A stretch of DNA of 34,255 nucleotides from an uncultured Gammaproteobacteria bacterium (GCA_946885735.1 CAMPGW010000024.1:1-34255); one strand, 5' to 3'; positions 8,534-16,960 are shown, counted from the stretch's first letter. Notes: generated by a model from the sequence alone, not told the origin. Program-made: numbers and translations.

Positions 8534-10204
8534 TCAGGTGGCGAGCTGGTCCTGCGCGATGGCGTCCTCGCTCGCGCGCGCGCCGCGGGGTGGCAGCAGC
8601 ACCGTGAACTCGGCACCCTGGCCCGGGCCGGCGCTGTGCACCGCGATCTGACCGCCGTGCAACTCGACGATGGCCTTCACCAGCGCCAGGCCGATGCCCA
8701 GGCCACCAGGCGGCGGATCCACGCCGACGGCGCCTTGCGAGAACAGCTCGAAGATCCGCGACTGCTGTTGCGGGGCGATGCCGATGCCGTCGTCGCGCAC
8801 CACCAGCCGCAGGGCCGGTTCTGCCCACACCGCGGCCTGCTGTCCGAGCTCGACCTCGATGCGACCGCGGCGCGGCGTGTACTTGGCCGCGTTGGTCAGC
8901 AGGTTCGCCACCGCCTGGACCAGGCGCCGACGATCGCCATGCAGGACCAGCGGTCCCGTCGCCCGTCGCACCTGCAGCTGGTGGCCGCGCGCCTCGGCGA
9001 GGGGACGTACCTGCTCGAGGGCCTCATCCAGCACGGCGCCGAGGTCGACGCGTTCGTGCTCGATCACCGCGCGCCCGCGCACGAAGCAGGCCGCGTCGGT
9101 CAGGTCATCCACCAGCGCCGTCATGTGCCGGGCCTGCCGTGCGATCACCTCGCCAGCCTGGCGCAGGCGCGGATCGGTCGGCGCGGCCAGTCGCAGCACC
9201 TGCGCGGCGGCGGAGATTGGCGCCAGTGGATTGCGCAATTCGTGCGCCAGCATCGCCAGGAAGTCGTCCTTGCGCCGGCTGGCGTCGCGCAGGTCGGCTT
9301 CGGCCTGGTAGCGGTCGGTGACGTCGGATCCCTGCACGAAGACGCCGGAGACCCGGCCATCGGCCTCCACGATGGGCTGGTAGACGAAGTCCAGGTAGCG
9401 CTCGACCAGCGGCGAGCCGGGTGAGTGGCGCAACGAAACCCGCAACGCATGCGCCGAATACGCCTGGCCCGACGCGTACACGCGGTCGAGCAGGGACAGG
9501 AAGCCCTGGTCCACCACTTCCGGCAGCGCCTCGCGCACCCGCTGGCCGACCAGTGCGCGCGGGCCGATCAGGCGCTTGTACGAATCGTTGGCGAACTCGA
9601 ACACGTGCTCCGGTCCGCGCAGGATGCAGACGAAGCCCGGCGCCTGCTGGAACATGCGCTTCTGGCGCTCGGCCTCGAAACGCCGATGCTCGGCCTCGGC
9701 GCGCAGCGCCTCGGTGAGCCGTTCCTGCTCGATCCGCGAAAGATGCGCCTCGGTAACGTCGCTGCACACCACCAGCACGCCGGTGATGCGGCCTTCGTCG
9801 CGAAGCGCGCTGTAGCTATAGGTCCACCAGACGTCGCGCCGCGCGCCGAAGCGCGTCACCGGCACCAGCTGGTCCTCGTGCCAGGTCGCCGGGCCACCGG
9901 CCAGCACGCTCTCGATCTGCGGCCCGATGACCGGCCAGATCTCCTCCCAGCACTCGCGGCCGCGCTGGCCGAGCGCGCTCGGATGGCGCTCCGGCCCCAT
10001 CGTCTGGCGGTAGGCGTCGTTGTAGAACTGCACCAGCTCCGGTCCCCACCACACGAACATCGGGTGGTTGGACTCGAGCACCATCTCCACCGTGGCTCGC
10101 AGCGCGGGCGACCACGCGGCACGAGCGCCGAGCGGGGTCGTGCCCCAGTCGAAGGCTTCTGTGAGCGCACGCATCTCGCGCACCGTCGGGGCACCCACCG
10201 CCAT
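8534..10204 (-). CDS. PAS-PAS sensor histidine kinase
   Basis: A 556-residue cytoplasmic kinase without membrane segments. PAS 1 (about residues 30-150) opens with an FDWGTTPLG motif common in stand-alone PAS kinases; PAS 2 spans about 185-297. The dimerisation/phosphotransfer helix has H321 in LAHELRNPLAPI. The ATPase domain follows, with an N-box (NLLTNAAKYTP), DGIGIAPQ and GLGIGLALVK. No receiver is fused to it. The ATG at 10204 begins just before the conserved start of PAS 1; upstream in-frame starts exist (10252 and further) but the extra residues look non-coding, and no start has a strong ribosome site. It is transcribed toward the small membrane protein and ligD (105-base gap), so the three could share a transcript. 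Confidence 0.87.
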   Translation of the reverse strand: MAVGAPTVREMRALTEAFDWGTTPLGARAAWSPALRATVEMVLESNHPMFVWWGPELVQFYNDAYRQTMGPERHPSALGQRGRECWEEIWPVIGPQIESVLAGGPATWHEDQLVPVTRFGARRDVWWTYSYSALRDEGRITGVLVVCSDVTEAHLSRIEQERLTEALRAEAEHRRFEAERQKRMFQQAPGFVCILRGPEHVFEFANDSYKRLIGPRALVGQRVREALPEVVDQGFLSLLDRVYASGQAYSAHALRVSLRHSPGSPLVERYLDFVYQPIVEADGRVSGVFVQGSDVTDRYQAEADLRDASRRKDDFLAMLAHELRNPLAPISAAAQVLRLAAPTDPRLRQAGEVIARQARHMTALVDDLTDAACFVRGRAVIEHERVDLGAVLDEALEQVRPLAEARGHQLQVRRATGPLVLHGDRRRLVQAVANLLTNAAKYTPRRGRIEVELGQQAAVWAEPALRLVVRDDGIGIAPQQQSRIFELFSQGAVGVDPPPGGLGIGLALVKAIVELHGGQIAVHSAGPGQGAEFTVLLPPRGARASEDAIAQDQLAT

Positions 10205-10364
10205 ATCCACGTCAGGCCGTGCTGGTCGGAAAAACGCAGCATGCCGCAGCATTTCACGCCGCGCCACGGGCTGTTTCCGGGACCGTGCAGGCTGCATGGC
10301 CTTGCGTTGCCCATCGTGCATTCCGCAGGGAATGTGCCCTGGTCGCACGTCCCCCGGCGATTCA

Positions 10365-10390
10365 GTGGGCGTAATGCGCGCTTCGCCCAC
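10365..10390. promoter_or_regulatory. Inverted repeat in the kinase/hemerythrin divergent gap
   Basis: GTGGGCG and CGCCCAC form a perfect 7-base inverted repeat separated by 12 bases, followed directly by GATAGC, which could serve as a -10 for the hemerythrin gene. I found no convincing -35. It could be an operator for a dimeric regulator or chance in GC-rich DNA. A second short repeat (CATTCC/GGAATG) lies at 10319-10334. Confidence 0.3.
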
Positions 10391-10424
10391 GATAGCGCCA
10401 CCCCACACGACACGGACGTCCGCA

Positions 10425-11042
10425 ATGAATGCCATCGAGCTGTTGAAGAGCGACCACGAGAAAGTCCGCGGCATGCTGGACGAGCTGGCCGATACCACCC
10501 ATCGCGCCAGCAAAACGCGCACGGAACTGCTGCAGAAGATCGCCCTCGAGCTCAAGGTGCACACCACCATCGAGGAGGAGATCTTCTATCCCGCGTTCCG
10601 CGAAGCCGGCGAGAAGCACGAGGACGAAACCATGTTCTTCGAGGCGATGGAAGAACACCGCGCCGCCGGCGAGCTGGTGCTGCCCGACCTGCTGGCGACC
10701 GACGTGGACACCGACCAGTTCGGCGGCCGCGCCAAGGTGCTCAAGGAGCTGATCGAGCACCACGCGCAGGAGGAAGAGAAGGAGATGTTCCCGCGCGCCC
10801 GCGAACTGCTCGGCCTGGAAGCGCTGAAGGAGCTCGGTGAACGCATGGAAGCGCGCAAGCAGGAACTGATGGACGACCCGTCGCTGCTCGAACGCGAGGA
10901 CGCGGCCGCCCCGGGCCTGTTGACCTCGGTGGTGTCGGCGATGTCCACCGAGGCCGAAGACGAGCCGGGCCTGGCGCCGGACGGGCTGCCGGTTGGCGCG
11001 CGCCGCAAGCAGGCCGATCGCCCTGGCAGGGACGCCCGCTAA
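10425..11042 (+). CDS. Hemerythrin HHE cation-binding domain protein
   Basis: A 205-residue protein whose first 130 residues form a hemerythrin-like four-helix bundle. The expected diiron ligands are visible: H11 (SDHEKV), H46 and E50 (VHTTIEE), H78 (EEHRAA), H112/H113 and E117 (EHHAQEEE). The remaining 75 residues are charged and Gly/Pro-rich without a recognisable domain. Hemerythrin-domain proteins bind O2 or NO or sense redox state. ATG at 10425 begins the conserved NAIELLKSDHEKV helix. It is divergent from the PAS kinase and sits directly upstream of the UvrA-like remnant on the same strand. Confidence 0.9.
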   Translation: MNAIELLKSDHEKVRGMLDELADTTHRASKTRTELLQKIALELKVHTTIEEEIFYPAFREAGEKHEDETMFFEAMEEHRAAGELVLPDLLATDVDTDQFGGRAKVLKELIEHHAQEEEKEMFPRARELLGLEALKELGERMEARKQELMDDPSLLEREDAAAPGLLTSVVSAMSTEAEDEPGLAPDGLPVGARRKQADRPGRDAR

Positions 11043-11054
11043 GCCCGGTCGTCG

Positions 11055-11081
11055 CCCGGTCCGCAAGGATCGCGGACCGGG
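11055..11081 (+). other. Perfect 10-bp hairpin between hemerythrin and UvrA-like remnant
   Basis: CCCGGTCCGC pairs with GCGGACCGGG across a 7-base loop (AAGGATC). There is no T-run after it, so it is not an ordinary intrinsic terminator. The loop carries an AAGGA that resembles a Shine-Dalgarno sequence 18-20 bases before candidate GTG starts at 11089/11095 of the UvrA-like gene. It may attenuate read-through or mask translation; both are inference. Confidence 0.45.
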
Positions 11082-11088
11082 CGACTGC

Positions 11089-12941
11089 GTGCGCGTGCGT
11101 GGCGCGCGCGAGCACAACCTCAAGGACGTCGACCTCGACCTGCCGCGCGATGCGCTGGTGGTGTTCACCGGTATTTCCGGGTCGGGCAAATCGTCGTTGG
11201 CCTTCGGCACCATCTACGCCGAGGCACAGCGCCGCTATTTCGAATCCGTCGCGCCCTATGCGCGCCGGCTGATCGACCAGGTCGGCGTCCCCGACGTCGA
11301 TTCGATCGAGGGCCTGCCACCCGCCGTCGCCCTGCAGCAGCAGCGCGGCGCCGCCAGCGCGCGCTCCAGCGTCGGCAGCGTGACCACGCTCTCGAGCCTG
11401 CTGCGCATGCTGTATTCGCGCGCCGGGCGCTATCCGCGCAACGCGCCGATGCTCTACGCCGACGACTTCTCGCCCAACACGCCGAAGGGCGCCTGCCCGC
11501 GCTGCCACGGGTTGGGCGTGGTGCACGAAGTCACCGAGGCGGCGATGGTGCCCGATCCTTCGTTGACGATCCGCGAGCGCGCGATCGCGTCCTGGCCGCC
11601 GGCCTGGCAGGGGCAGAACCTGCGCGACATCCTGGTCACCCTCGGCTACGACGTCGACACGCCGTGGAAGAAGCTGCCGCGCAAGGCCCGCGACTGGATC
11701 CTGTTCACCGAGGAACAGCCGACGGTGCCGGTGTACGCCGGCTTCACCCCGGCCGAGACGCGCACCGCGCTGCGCCGCAAGACCGAGCCCAGCTACATGG
11801 GCACCTTCATGGGTGCGCGTCGTTATGTGCTGCACACCTTCGCCAGCAGCCACAGCGAGCGCATGCGCCGGCGCGTGTCGCGATTCCTGTCCACGCAGGA
11901 TTGCCCGGACTGCCAGGGCAGCGGCCTGCGCGCCGCGGCGATGGCGGTGACCGTGGCGGGACTCGACATCGGCGCGGTCTCGCGCTTGCCGCTGGCGCGC
12001 CTGCGCGAGCGCCTGGAACCGGTAGCCTCAGGTCGGCTCGACGACGCGTCCGCCGGCGAAGAAAAGCAGTTGGCGGCGCAGCGCATCGCCGGGGAACTGG
12101 TGGTGCGCCTGCGCGGGCTGGAGGCCCTGGGGCTGGGCTATCTGTCGCTTGATCGGCGCACGCCCACGCTCTCGCCCGGCGAACTGCAGCGCCTGCGCCT
12201 GGCCACGCAGTTGCGCTCGATCCTGTTCGGCGTCGTGTACGTACTCGACGAACCGACCGCAGGTTTGCATCCGGCCGACGGCGAAGCCCTGCTGGAGGCG
12301 CTGGCCGGCCTGCGCGATGCCGGCAACAGCGTCTACGTGGTCGAACACGACCTGGAGACCATGCGTCGCGCCGACTGGCTGGTGGATGTCGGCCCCGGTG
12401 CGGGCGAGGCGGGCGGTCGCGTCCTTTACAGTGGAGAACCTTCGGGACTGGCCAAGGTCGCCGAATCCCACACCGCGCGCTACCTCTTCGGTGCCGGGCT
12501 CGACCCATCGCCTCTACGACAGACGCGGGCGCCCCGCGACTGGCTGCAACTGCGCGAACTGCACCTGCACAACCTGCGCGGCCTCGACGCGGACCTGCCG
12601 CTGGGCGTGCTGTGCGCGGTGACCGGCGTGTCGGGCTCGGGCAAGTCCAGCCTGGTCAGCCAGGCCCTGGTCGAACTGCTGTGCGAACACCTCTGCATCC
12701 GGCCGACATGGACCGGCTGATGGCGCAGTTGCAGGCGCTGGTGGATGCGGGGCATTCGGTGTTGCTGGTCGAACACGATCCGCGGGTGGTTGCGCAATGC
12801 GACTGGGTGATCGATATGGGGCCGGGGGCGGGCGACGAAGGCGGCCACATCATTGCCTCCGCTCCGCCGGCACGCGTTGCCCTTCATCCATCATCGATGA
12901 CCGCGCCTTATCTCACCGCCGTGTTCGCGGGGCGGCGTTAG
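11089..12941 (+). pseudogene. UvrA-like (UvrA2-type) ATPase gene with internal deletion and frameshift
   Basis: The first ABC half is intact: Walker A GISGSGKSS, a CPRCHGLG/CPDCQGSG zinc-module pair, signature LSPGELQRLRL and Walker B VYVLDEPTAGLHPAD. The second half begins normally with Walker A VSGSGKSSLVSQALVEL. About 11 residues later, near 12690-12693, the sequence jumps into another frame that resumes at LHPADMDRL, the stretch that follows Walker B in this family, and continues through LLVEHDPRVV and VIDMGPGAGDEGG to TAG at 12941. The second zinc module, signature and Walker B (roughly 200 residues) are therefore missing and the frame is broken (the upstream frame stops at 12720). The start is uncertain: GTG 11089 or 11095, or TTG 10993 overlapping hemerythrin. 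A truncated protein with one ATPase site could still be made. The 3' end overlaps a palindromic repeat. Confidence 0.85.
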
Positions 12942-13069
12942 GCGGCGTGCGGGAGGGTATTCGCGCGGTCCCGAGCTCGGAAGCGCCGTCCATGGCCACC
13001 GAGTCGGGCCCGGGCGGCCATCCATGGCCGCCCTCCGCGCGAATACCCTCCCTCCCGCCACCTAACGCC
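12934..13069 (+). repeat. Palindromic element, copy 1 (family B), at the 3' end of the UvrA-like remnant
   Basis: Outer arms 12934-12968 and 13035-13069 are inverted repeats matching at 32 of 35 bases. Inside are a perfect palindrome CCGAGCTCGG (12971-12980), a small hairpin GCCG-TCCA-TGGC (12985-12996) and a perfect 8-bp hairpin GGCGGCCA-TCCA-TGGCCGCC (13013-13032). The left arm contains the TAG stop codon of the UvrA-like remnant. The core matches copy 2 on the opposite strand. The strand given is the sense of the neighbouring gene's transcript. Confidence 0.9.
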
Positions 13070-13214
13070 GCGCAAGAGTAGGGCGAAATCCATCGCGTAC
13101 TCCGCGAGAGCGCGGGCAACACGCTCCTTCTCCACCCATGAAAAGACGTGCCACCGCACGATCGCCGCGCGCGGCCGTCTTCGGGCAGCCGCAAAATTTC
13201 GAATACCGCCGTTC
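13070..13214. other. 145-base spacer between palindromic copies 1 and 2
   Basis: No convincing gene. A minus-strand frame across it reads as a helical-looking segment (EKERVARALAEYAMDFALLL), but it has no start or ribosome site, runs into both flanking palindromes and matches no family I know. It may be a gene remnant or chance coding in GC-rich DNA. Confidence 0.4.
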
Positions 13215-13352
13215 GACGCTTGGTGGGCTGGGGGGTAGGGGTTTCGGAGGAGCCCGGCCAGGGATGGCCGGGCGGGCCCGACTCGGTGCACATGGATGTG
13301 GCTTCCGAATTCGGGACCGCAGAAACCCCTACCCCCCAGCCCGCCAAGCGTC
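13215..13352 (-). repeat. Palindromic element, copy 2 (family B), at the 3' end of the radical SAM gene
   Basis: Outer arms 13215-13245 and 13322-13352 are inverted repeats matching at 30 of 31 bases. Inside, on the plus strand, are a perfect 8-bp hairpin CCCGGCCA-GGGA-TGGCCGGG (13253-13272), a hairpin CACA-TGGA-TGTG (13289-13300) and the palindrome CCGAATTCGG (13305-13314). Read on the minus strand, the order and core agree with copy 1. It ends 16 bases beyond the stop codon of the radical SAM gene. Confidence 0.9.
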
Positions 13353-13368
13353 GCCCCCGCAGCGGAAT

Positions 13369-14499
13369 CTAGAACAATTGTCCCTGGCGCGAGGGAGGAC
13401 GGAAGAGGGTTTCGTCGTAAGGAGGCAAGTCGCCGAAGCCCAGGCGTTTGTGGGCTTTTGTGAAGCGTTGGCGGAGCAGGTCCGCGAACGGCCCCAAGCC
13501 CCGCATCCGCGATCCAAACCGGCTGTCGTAATCCTTCCCGCCACGCATCTGCTGGATGAGGCTCATCACGTGCACGGCGCGTTCCGGATAGTGCAGTTCG
13601 AGCCATTCGCGCCACAGCTGCGTGAGCTCGTGCGGCAGCCGCAGCAGCACGTAGCCGGCCGAGGCGGCGCCGGCGTCCCGCGCGGTTTCCAGGATCCGCT
13701 CGAGCTCGTGGTCGGTGATCGCCGGCACCACCGGCGCCACCAGCACGCCCACCGGCACGCCGGCCTCGTGCAGCGCCGCGATGGTCTTGATGCGCGTGTG
13801 CGGCGCCGCCGCGCGCGGCTCCATCTTCGCCGACAGGCGGTTGTCGAGCGTGGTGACGGACAGGTGCACCTGCGCCAGGCCCTGCGCGGCCATCGGCGCG
13901 AGCAGGTCGAGATCGCGCAGGACCAGCGCGCTCTTGGTGACGATGTGCACCGGGTGCCGCGCCTCCGCCAGCACCTCGAGCAGCCCGCGCGTCAGCGCGT
14001 AGCGTTTCTCGATCGGCTGGTAGCCGTCGGTGTTGATGCCCAGCGCGATCGGCGAGGGCCGATGGCCCGGCTTCGCCAGTTCCTCGCGCAGGCGCTCCAC
14101 CGCATTGGTCTTGGCGTAGAGACGCGTCTCGAAGTCGAGCCCCGGCGAGAGGTCGAGGTAGGCGTGGGTTGGGCGTGCGAAGCAGTAGACGCAGCCGTGC
14201 TCGCAACCGCGATACGGATTGACCGACTGGTCGAAGCCCACGTCCGGCGACTGGTTGTGGCTGACGATGCTGCGCGCGCGCTCCTCGGTGACGGTGGTGG
14301 CCAGCGGCGGCAGCGCCTCCTCCTCCGCGTACACCGAGCCCCATCCATCGTCCTGGCCGACGCGCACCTGCTTCTCGAAACGACCGGCCGGACGCGAGGC
14401 CGCGCCGCGGCCCTTGATCGGCGCCTGGGCCCGGCGGGCATCGCCCCCGTCGTCGAAGGAGTCGGCGCGCGCCTCGTCGAAGTCATCCTGCGAAATCAT
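13369..14499 (-). CDS. PA0069-family radical SAM protein
   Basis: A 376-residue protein with the radical SAM cluster motif C99-x3-C103-x2-C106 in GCEHGCVYCFARP, which should bind a [4Fe-4S] cluster and cleave S-adenosylmethionine. The SVNPYRGCEHGCVYC block and the following THAYLDLSPGLDFETRL match the PA0069 family, related to spore photoproduct lyase-like enzymes; its substrate is not known to me. An N-terminal tail of about 70 mostly polar residues includes KGRGAASRPAGRFE. The ATG at 14499 lacks a strong ribosome site but no better start is visible. It is divergent from the SDR gene across a 164-base gap that contains an FNR-like box, and its 3' end is followed by palindromic copy 2. Confidence 0.9.
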   Translation of the reverse strand: MISQDDFDEARADSFDDGGDARRAQAPIKGRGAASRPAGRFEKQVRVGQDDGWGSVYAEEEALPPLATTVTEERARSIVSHNQSPDVGFDQSVNPYRGCEHGCVYCFARPTHAYLDLSPGLDFETRLYAKTNAVERLREELAKPGHRPSPIALGINTDGYQPIEKRYALTRGLLEVLAEARHPVHIVTKSALVLRDLDLLAPMAAQGLAQVHLSVTTLDNRLSAKMEPRAAAPHTRIKTIAALHEAGVPVGVLVAPVVPAITDHELERILETARDAGAASAGYVLLRLPHELTQLWREWLELHYPERAVHVMSLIQQMRGGKDYDSRFGSRMRGLGPFADLLRQRFTKAHKRLGFGDLPPYDETLFRPPSRQGQLF

Positions 14500-14593
14500 C
14501 CGGCAAGGGTAGTCGTTGCCGTCTCGGCAGGTGCGAACGGAACGTTACCGCCGCTTTCCCGGCCCTGCGCGATTCAGGTCCGGCGACCGCCCG

Positions 14594-14635
14594 CTGATCG
14601 AGATCAAGTCACGATGGCGCTGGCGGGTCTAGGCT
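14594..14635 (+). promoter_or_regulatory. FNR/Anr-like box with -10 at class II spacing upstream of the SDR gene
   Basis: CTGAT-CGAG-ATCAA (14594-14607) matches the FNR/Anr consensus TTGAT-N4-ATCAA at 9 of 10 positions. Its centre at 14600.5 predicts a start at 14642 if it sits at -41.5, and TAGGCT occupies exactly 14630-14635, the expected -10 position. There is no good -35, as usual for activator-dependent promoters. The box could also be read by a CRP/Clp-type factor. Only sequence fit is shown. Confidence 0.6.
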
Positions 14636-14663
14636 GGGCGCACGAATCGCCAGGGAGATCGCC

Positions 14664-15416
14664 ATGGACCTGCAACTCAGCGGCAAGACCGCCCTGGTGA
14701 CCGGTGCGGCTTCCGGCATCGGCCGCGCGATCGCGCTGGCTTACGCGCGCGAAGGCATGAACCTGGTGCTGGCTGATCGAGACCTGGCCGGATGCGAGCA
14801 GACGCTGGCGCTGGCGTGCGAGGCCGTGCCCGGCCTGCGCGGGTTGGCGCGGCAGGCGGACGTGGCGCGGCTGGCCGATCACGAGGCCCTCGCAGCCGCC
14901 GCGGTCGAGAATTTCGGCGCGCTCGACGTGGCCTGCAACAACGCTGGCATCGCCGGCGAGCTGCACCCGGTCGCCGACCTGACCGAGGCGCAGTGGCGGC
15001 AGGTGCTGGACGTCAATCTCACCGGCGTCTTCCTCGGCATGCACTGCCAGATCCCGCGGATGACCGGGCGCGGCGGCGCCATCGTCAACATCGCCTCGAT
15101 CCTGGCCCAGGTGGGCTGGGCGACGGCCGCGGCCTACACCGCCTCCAAGCACGGCGTGCTCGGCCTGACCCGCACCGCGACGATCGAGTACGCCCGCGAG
15201 GGCGTGCGCATCAACGCGGTCGGCCCGGGCTTCGTCCGCACGCCGATGATCGGCGAGGACCCCGCCTACCTGGCGCACCTGGCGACGCTGCACCCGATGG
15301 GACGCATTGGCGAGCCGGACGAGGTCGCCGACCTGGTGATGTTCCTGTCCAGCCCAAGGGCGCGGCTGATCAACGGTGCGTATTTCCCCGCGGACGGGGG
15401 TTTCCTCGCGCAGTAG
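14664..15416 (+). CDS. SDR family oxidoreductase (classical type)
   Basis: A 250-residue classical short-chain dehydrogenase. Cofactor-binding TGAASGIG lies near residue 13, and an acidic ADRD after the second strand favours NAD(H). NNAGIAG is at about 92, the catalytic serine is in NIASILAQ, and the YTASK tyrosine/lysine pair is near 155. The length is standard. AGGGAGA precedes the ATG by about 6 bases. It resembles glucose 1-dehydrogenase/3-oxoacyl reductase-like SDRs, but the substrate cannot be assigned. The upstream FNR-like box suggests induction when oxygen is low. It converges with the DoxX gene (12 bases between stops). Confidence 0.9.
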   Translation: MDLQLSGKTALVTGAASGIGRAIALAYAREGMNLVLADRDLAGCEQTLALACEAVPGLRGLARQADVARLADHEALAAAAVENFGALDVACNNAGIAGELHPVADLTEAQWRQVLDVNLTGVFLGMHCQIPRMTGRGGAIVNIASILAQVGWATAAAYTASKHGVLGLTRTATIEYAREGVRINAVGPGFVRTPMIGEDPAYLAHLATLHPMGRIGEPDEVADLVMFLSSPRARLINGAYFPADGGFLAQ

Positions 15417-15428
15417 CGCGAGGCCGGG

Positions 15429-15815
15429 TCACTTGTCGTTGATCGAAGGCTTGCCGGGGCCCATCATCACCAGCGCGATCGCCGCGAACAGCATCAGCGC
15501 CTGGGTCTCGATCGCCCAGGCGCCCTGCGCGGACAGGGCGAACACCTCGGCTCGATGGGCCAGGAACAGCGCGAACAGCATGTTGATGGCGATCAGCGCG
15601 GCGCCGACCCGGGCATAGAAGCCGGCGATCAGCAGGAGCGGGCCGATCACCTCGCCGGCGTAGACGCCGTAGGCCACCCAGGCCGGCAGCCCGTTGGCGG
15701 TGACCATGCCGGCGATCGGCGCGATGCCACCCTGCAACTTGCCGATGCCGTGCAGCAGGACGATCACGCCGAGCACGACGCGGAGGATGAACTTGCCCGT
15801 CTTGTCACTGCCCAT
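15429..15815 (-). CDS. DoxX family membrane protein
   Basis: A 128-residue integral membrane protein with four predicted hydrophobic segments (FILRVVLGVIVLLHGIGK; WVAYGVYAGEVIGPLLLIAG; RVGAALIAINMLFALFL; ALMLFAAIALVMM) and the LLHGIGKLQGG turn typical of DoxX. DoxX proteins are small quinone- or redox-linked membrane components of varied function. I chose the ATG at 15815 because GGAG lies 8 bases upstream; the frame stays open to 15869 but those residues have no such support. No partner oxidase subunit is adjacent. Confidence 0.88.
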   Translation of the reverse strand: MGSDKTGKFILRVVLGVIVLLHGIGKLQGGIAPIAGMVTANGLPAWVAYGVYAGEVIGPLLLIAGFYARVGAALIAINMLFALFLAHRAEVFALSAQGAWAIETQALMLFAAIALVMMGPGKPSINDK

Positions 15816-15955
15816 CGCATTCGCTCCATCGGTGGTTTGTTGCAGGATACGCCGGATTCGTTCACTCACGATACTGAATGCGCGGCGTACGCTTCGCTCG
15901 CTGCACCCGCATCCGCGCAGTCCCGGTACTTCGATCCCGACATGGAGGTTGTTTC

Positions 15956-16960
15956 ATGAGCACGAATGGCAACGGCAATGGAATCACCGGCGCGCTGTCG
16001 AGCGCCGTGGACACGGTGACGCAAGCCACGTCCACCGTGGTGGACGACGTGTCGCGCGCGGCCCGCGACGCGGGCGAAATGGTCGCCGGCGCGACTGCGC
16101 CGATCCGCAAGCGGGTCGCGAAGGTAGCCCGCAGCGCCAGCGAGACGGTGGGCGATGCCGTGGCCGGGGCCCGTCGCCGGGTCGCCGCCGCCGAACGCCG
16201 CAGTTCGGGCGGCACGGCCCGCAAGTCCGCCGCGGCGAAGAAGTCGTCGGGTGGCACCGCACGCAAGTCGGCCGCGGCGAAGAAGGCCAGCACGGCCCGC
16301 AAGTCGACGGCCGCGAAGAAGGCCAGCACGGCGCGCAAGTCGACGGCCGCGAAGAAGGCCAGCACGGCGCGCAAGTCGACGGCCGCGAAGAAGGCCAGCA
16401 CGGCCCGCAAGTCGACGGCGACGAAGAAGGCCAGCACGGCGCGCAAGTCGACCACCGCCAAGAAGGCCAGCACGGCGCGCAAGTCGACTGCCGCGAAGAA
16501 GGCCAGCACGGCCCGCAAGTCGACCGCCGCGAAGAAGGCCAGCACGGCGCGCAAGGCGGCCACGGCGAAGCGGACCACGGGAGCAGGCGCGCGCAAATCC
16601 ACGGCCCGCAAGTCCACGGCCCGCAAGTCGACGGCACGCAAGTCCACCACGTCCAGCGCGCGCGCCGCCGGGCGCACGGTCGGCCGGGCCGTCACCGCGA
16701 CCCGCAAGGCCGCGACCGGTGCATCGCGCCGTACCGCCAGCACGGCGCGCAAGGCGACGGGCGCCGCACGCAAGACGGCACGCAAGACCACGCGGGCCGT
16801 GAAGGAGGCCACGACCTCGGCGCGGCGTTCGATCGCCGGCGCCAAGGGCGGCGCGGCCAGCAAGTCGACCCGCGGAGGCGCCCGCAAGGCGAGCACGCGC
16901 AAATCCGCCGGCGCGCGCAAATCCACCGGCGCCCGCGGCGGCACGGGTGGCCGCCGCTGA
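15956..16960 (+). CDS. Histone H1-like Lys/Ala/Ser/Thr repeat protein
   Basis: A 334-residue, extremely basic protein. Residues 1-85 form a polar, helix-prone head (SSAVDTVTQATSTVVDDVSRAARDAGEMV). The rest is low-complexity sequence rich in Lys, Ala, Ser, Thr and Arg. Eight 12-residue units of the form KKASTARKSTAA start near residue 109, followed by shorter ARKST units and a TARKAT/RKTTR region, ending in GGRR. The composition is that of bacterial H1-like and AlgP-like proteins that bind DNA without specificity. GGAGG lies 7 bases before the ATG at 15956. It stands between divergent doxX and the NrdJb-like gene. DNA binding is inferred from composition. Confidence 0.85.
   Translation: MSTNGNGNGITGALSSAVDTVTQATSTVVDDVSRAARDAGEMVAGATAPIRKRVAKVARSASETVGDAVAGARRRVAAAERRSSGGTARKSAAAKKSSGGTARKSAAAKKASTARKSTAAKKASTARKSTAAKKASTARKSTAAKKASTARKSTATKKASTARKSTTAKKASTARKSTAAKKASTARKSTAAKKASTARKAATAKRTTGAGARKSTARKSTARKSTARKSTTSSARAAGRTVGRAVTATRKAATGASRRTASTARKATGAARKTARKTTRAVKEATTSARRSIAGAKGGAASKSTRGGARKASTRKSAGARKSTGARGGTGGRR
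16280..16567 (+). repeat. In-frame tandem array of eight 36-base units
   Basis: Eight consecutive 36-base units each encode a variant of KKASTARKSTAA. Neighbouring units differ mainly at wobble bases (GCC/GCG) and a few codons in the fourth, fifth and eighth units. Unit length is a multiple of three, so copy-number change would keep the frame. Confidence 0.92.

Noticed and set aside
13073..13214. Minus-strand frame reading EKERVARALAEYAMDFALLL as a possible small gene
   Set aside because: No start codon with ribosome site, continues through both flanking palindromes, no known family; kept only as a possible remnant.
13221..13245. G-quadruplex in the G-rich arm of palindromic copy 2
   Set aside because: The G-runs can be read as a quadruplex, but near-perfect pairing with the other arm explains the sequence better.
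12934..13352. Classification of the palindromes as REP/SMAG elements or an insertion sequence
   Set aside because: The GTAG foot typical of SMAG-type REPs is not at the hairpin base, no transposase or target duplication is present, and the arms are copy-specific.
16280..16567. Regular 36-base repeats suggestive of a CRISPR array
   Set aside because: The units are contiguous with no spacers and are in frame within a Lys/Ala-rich protein.
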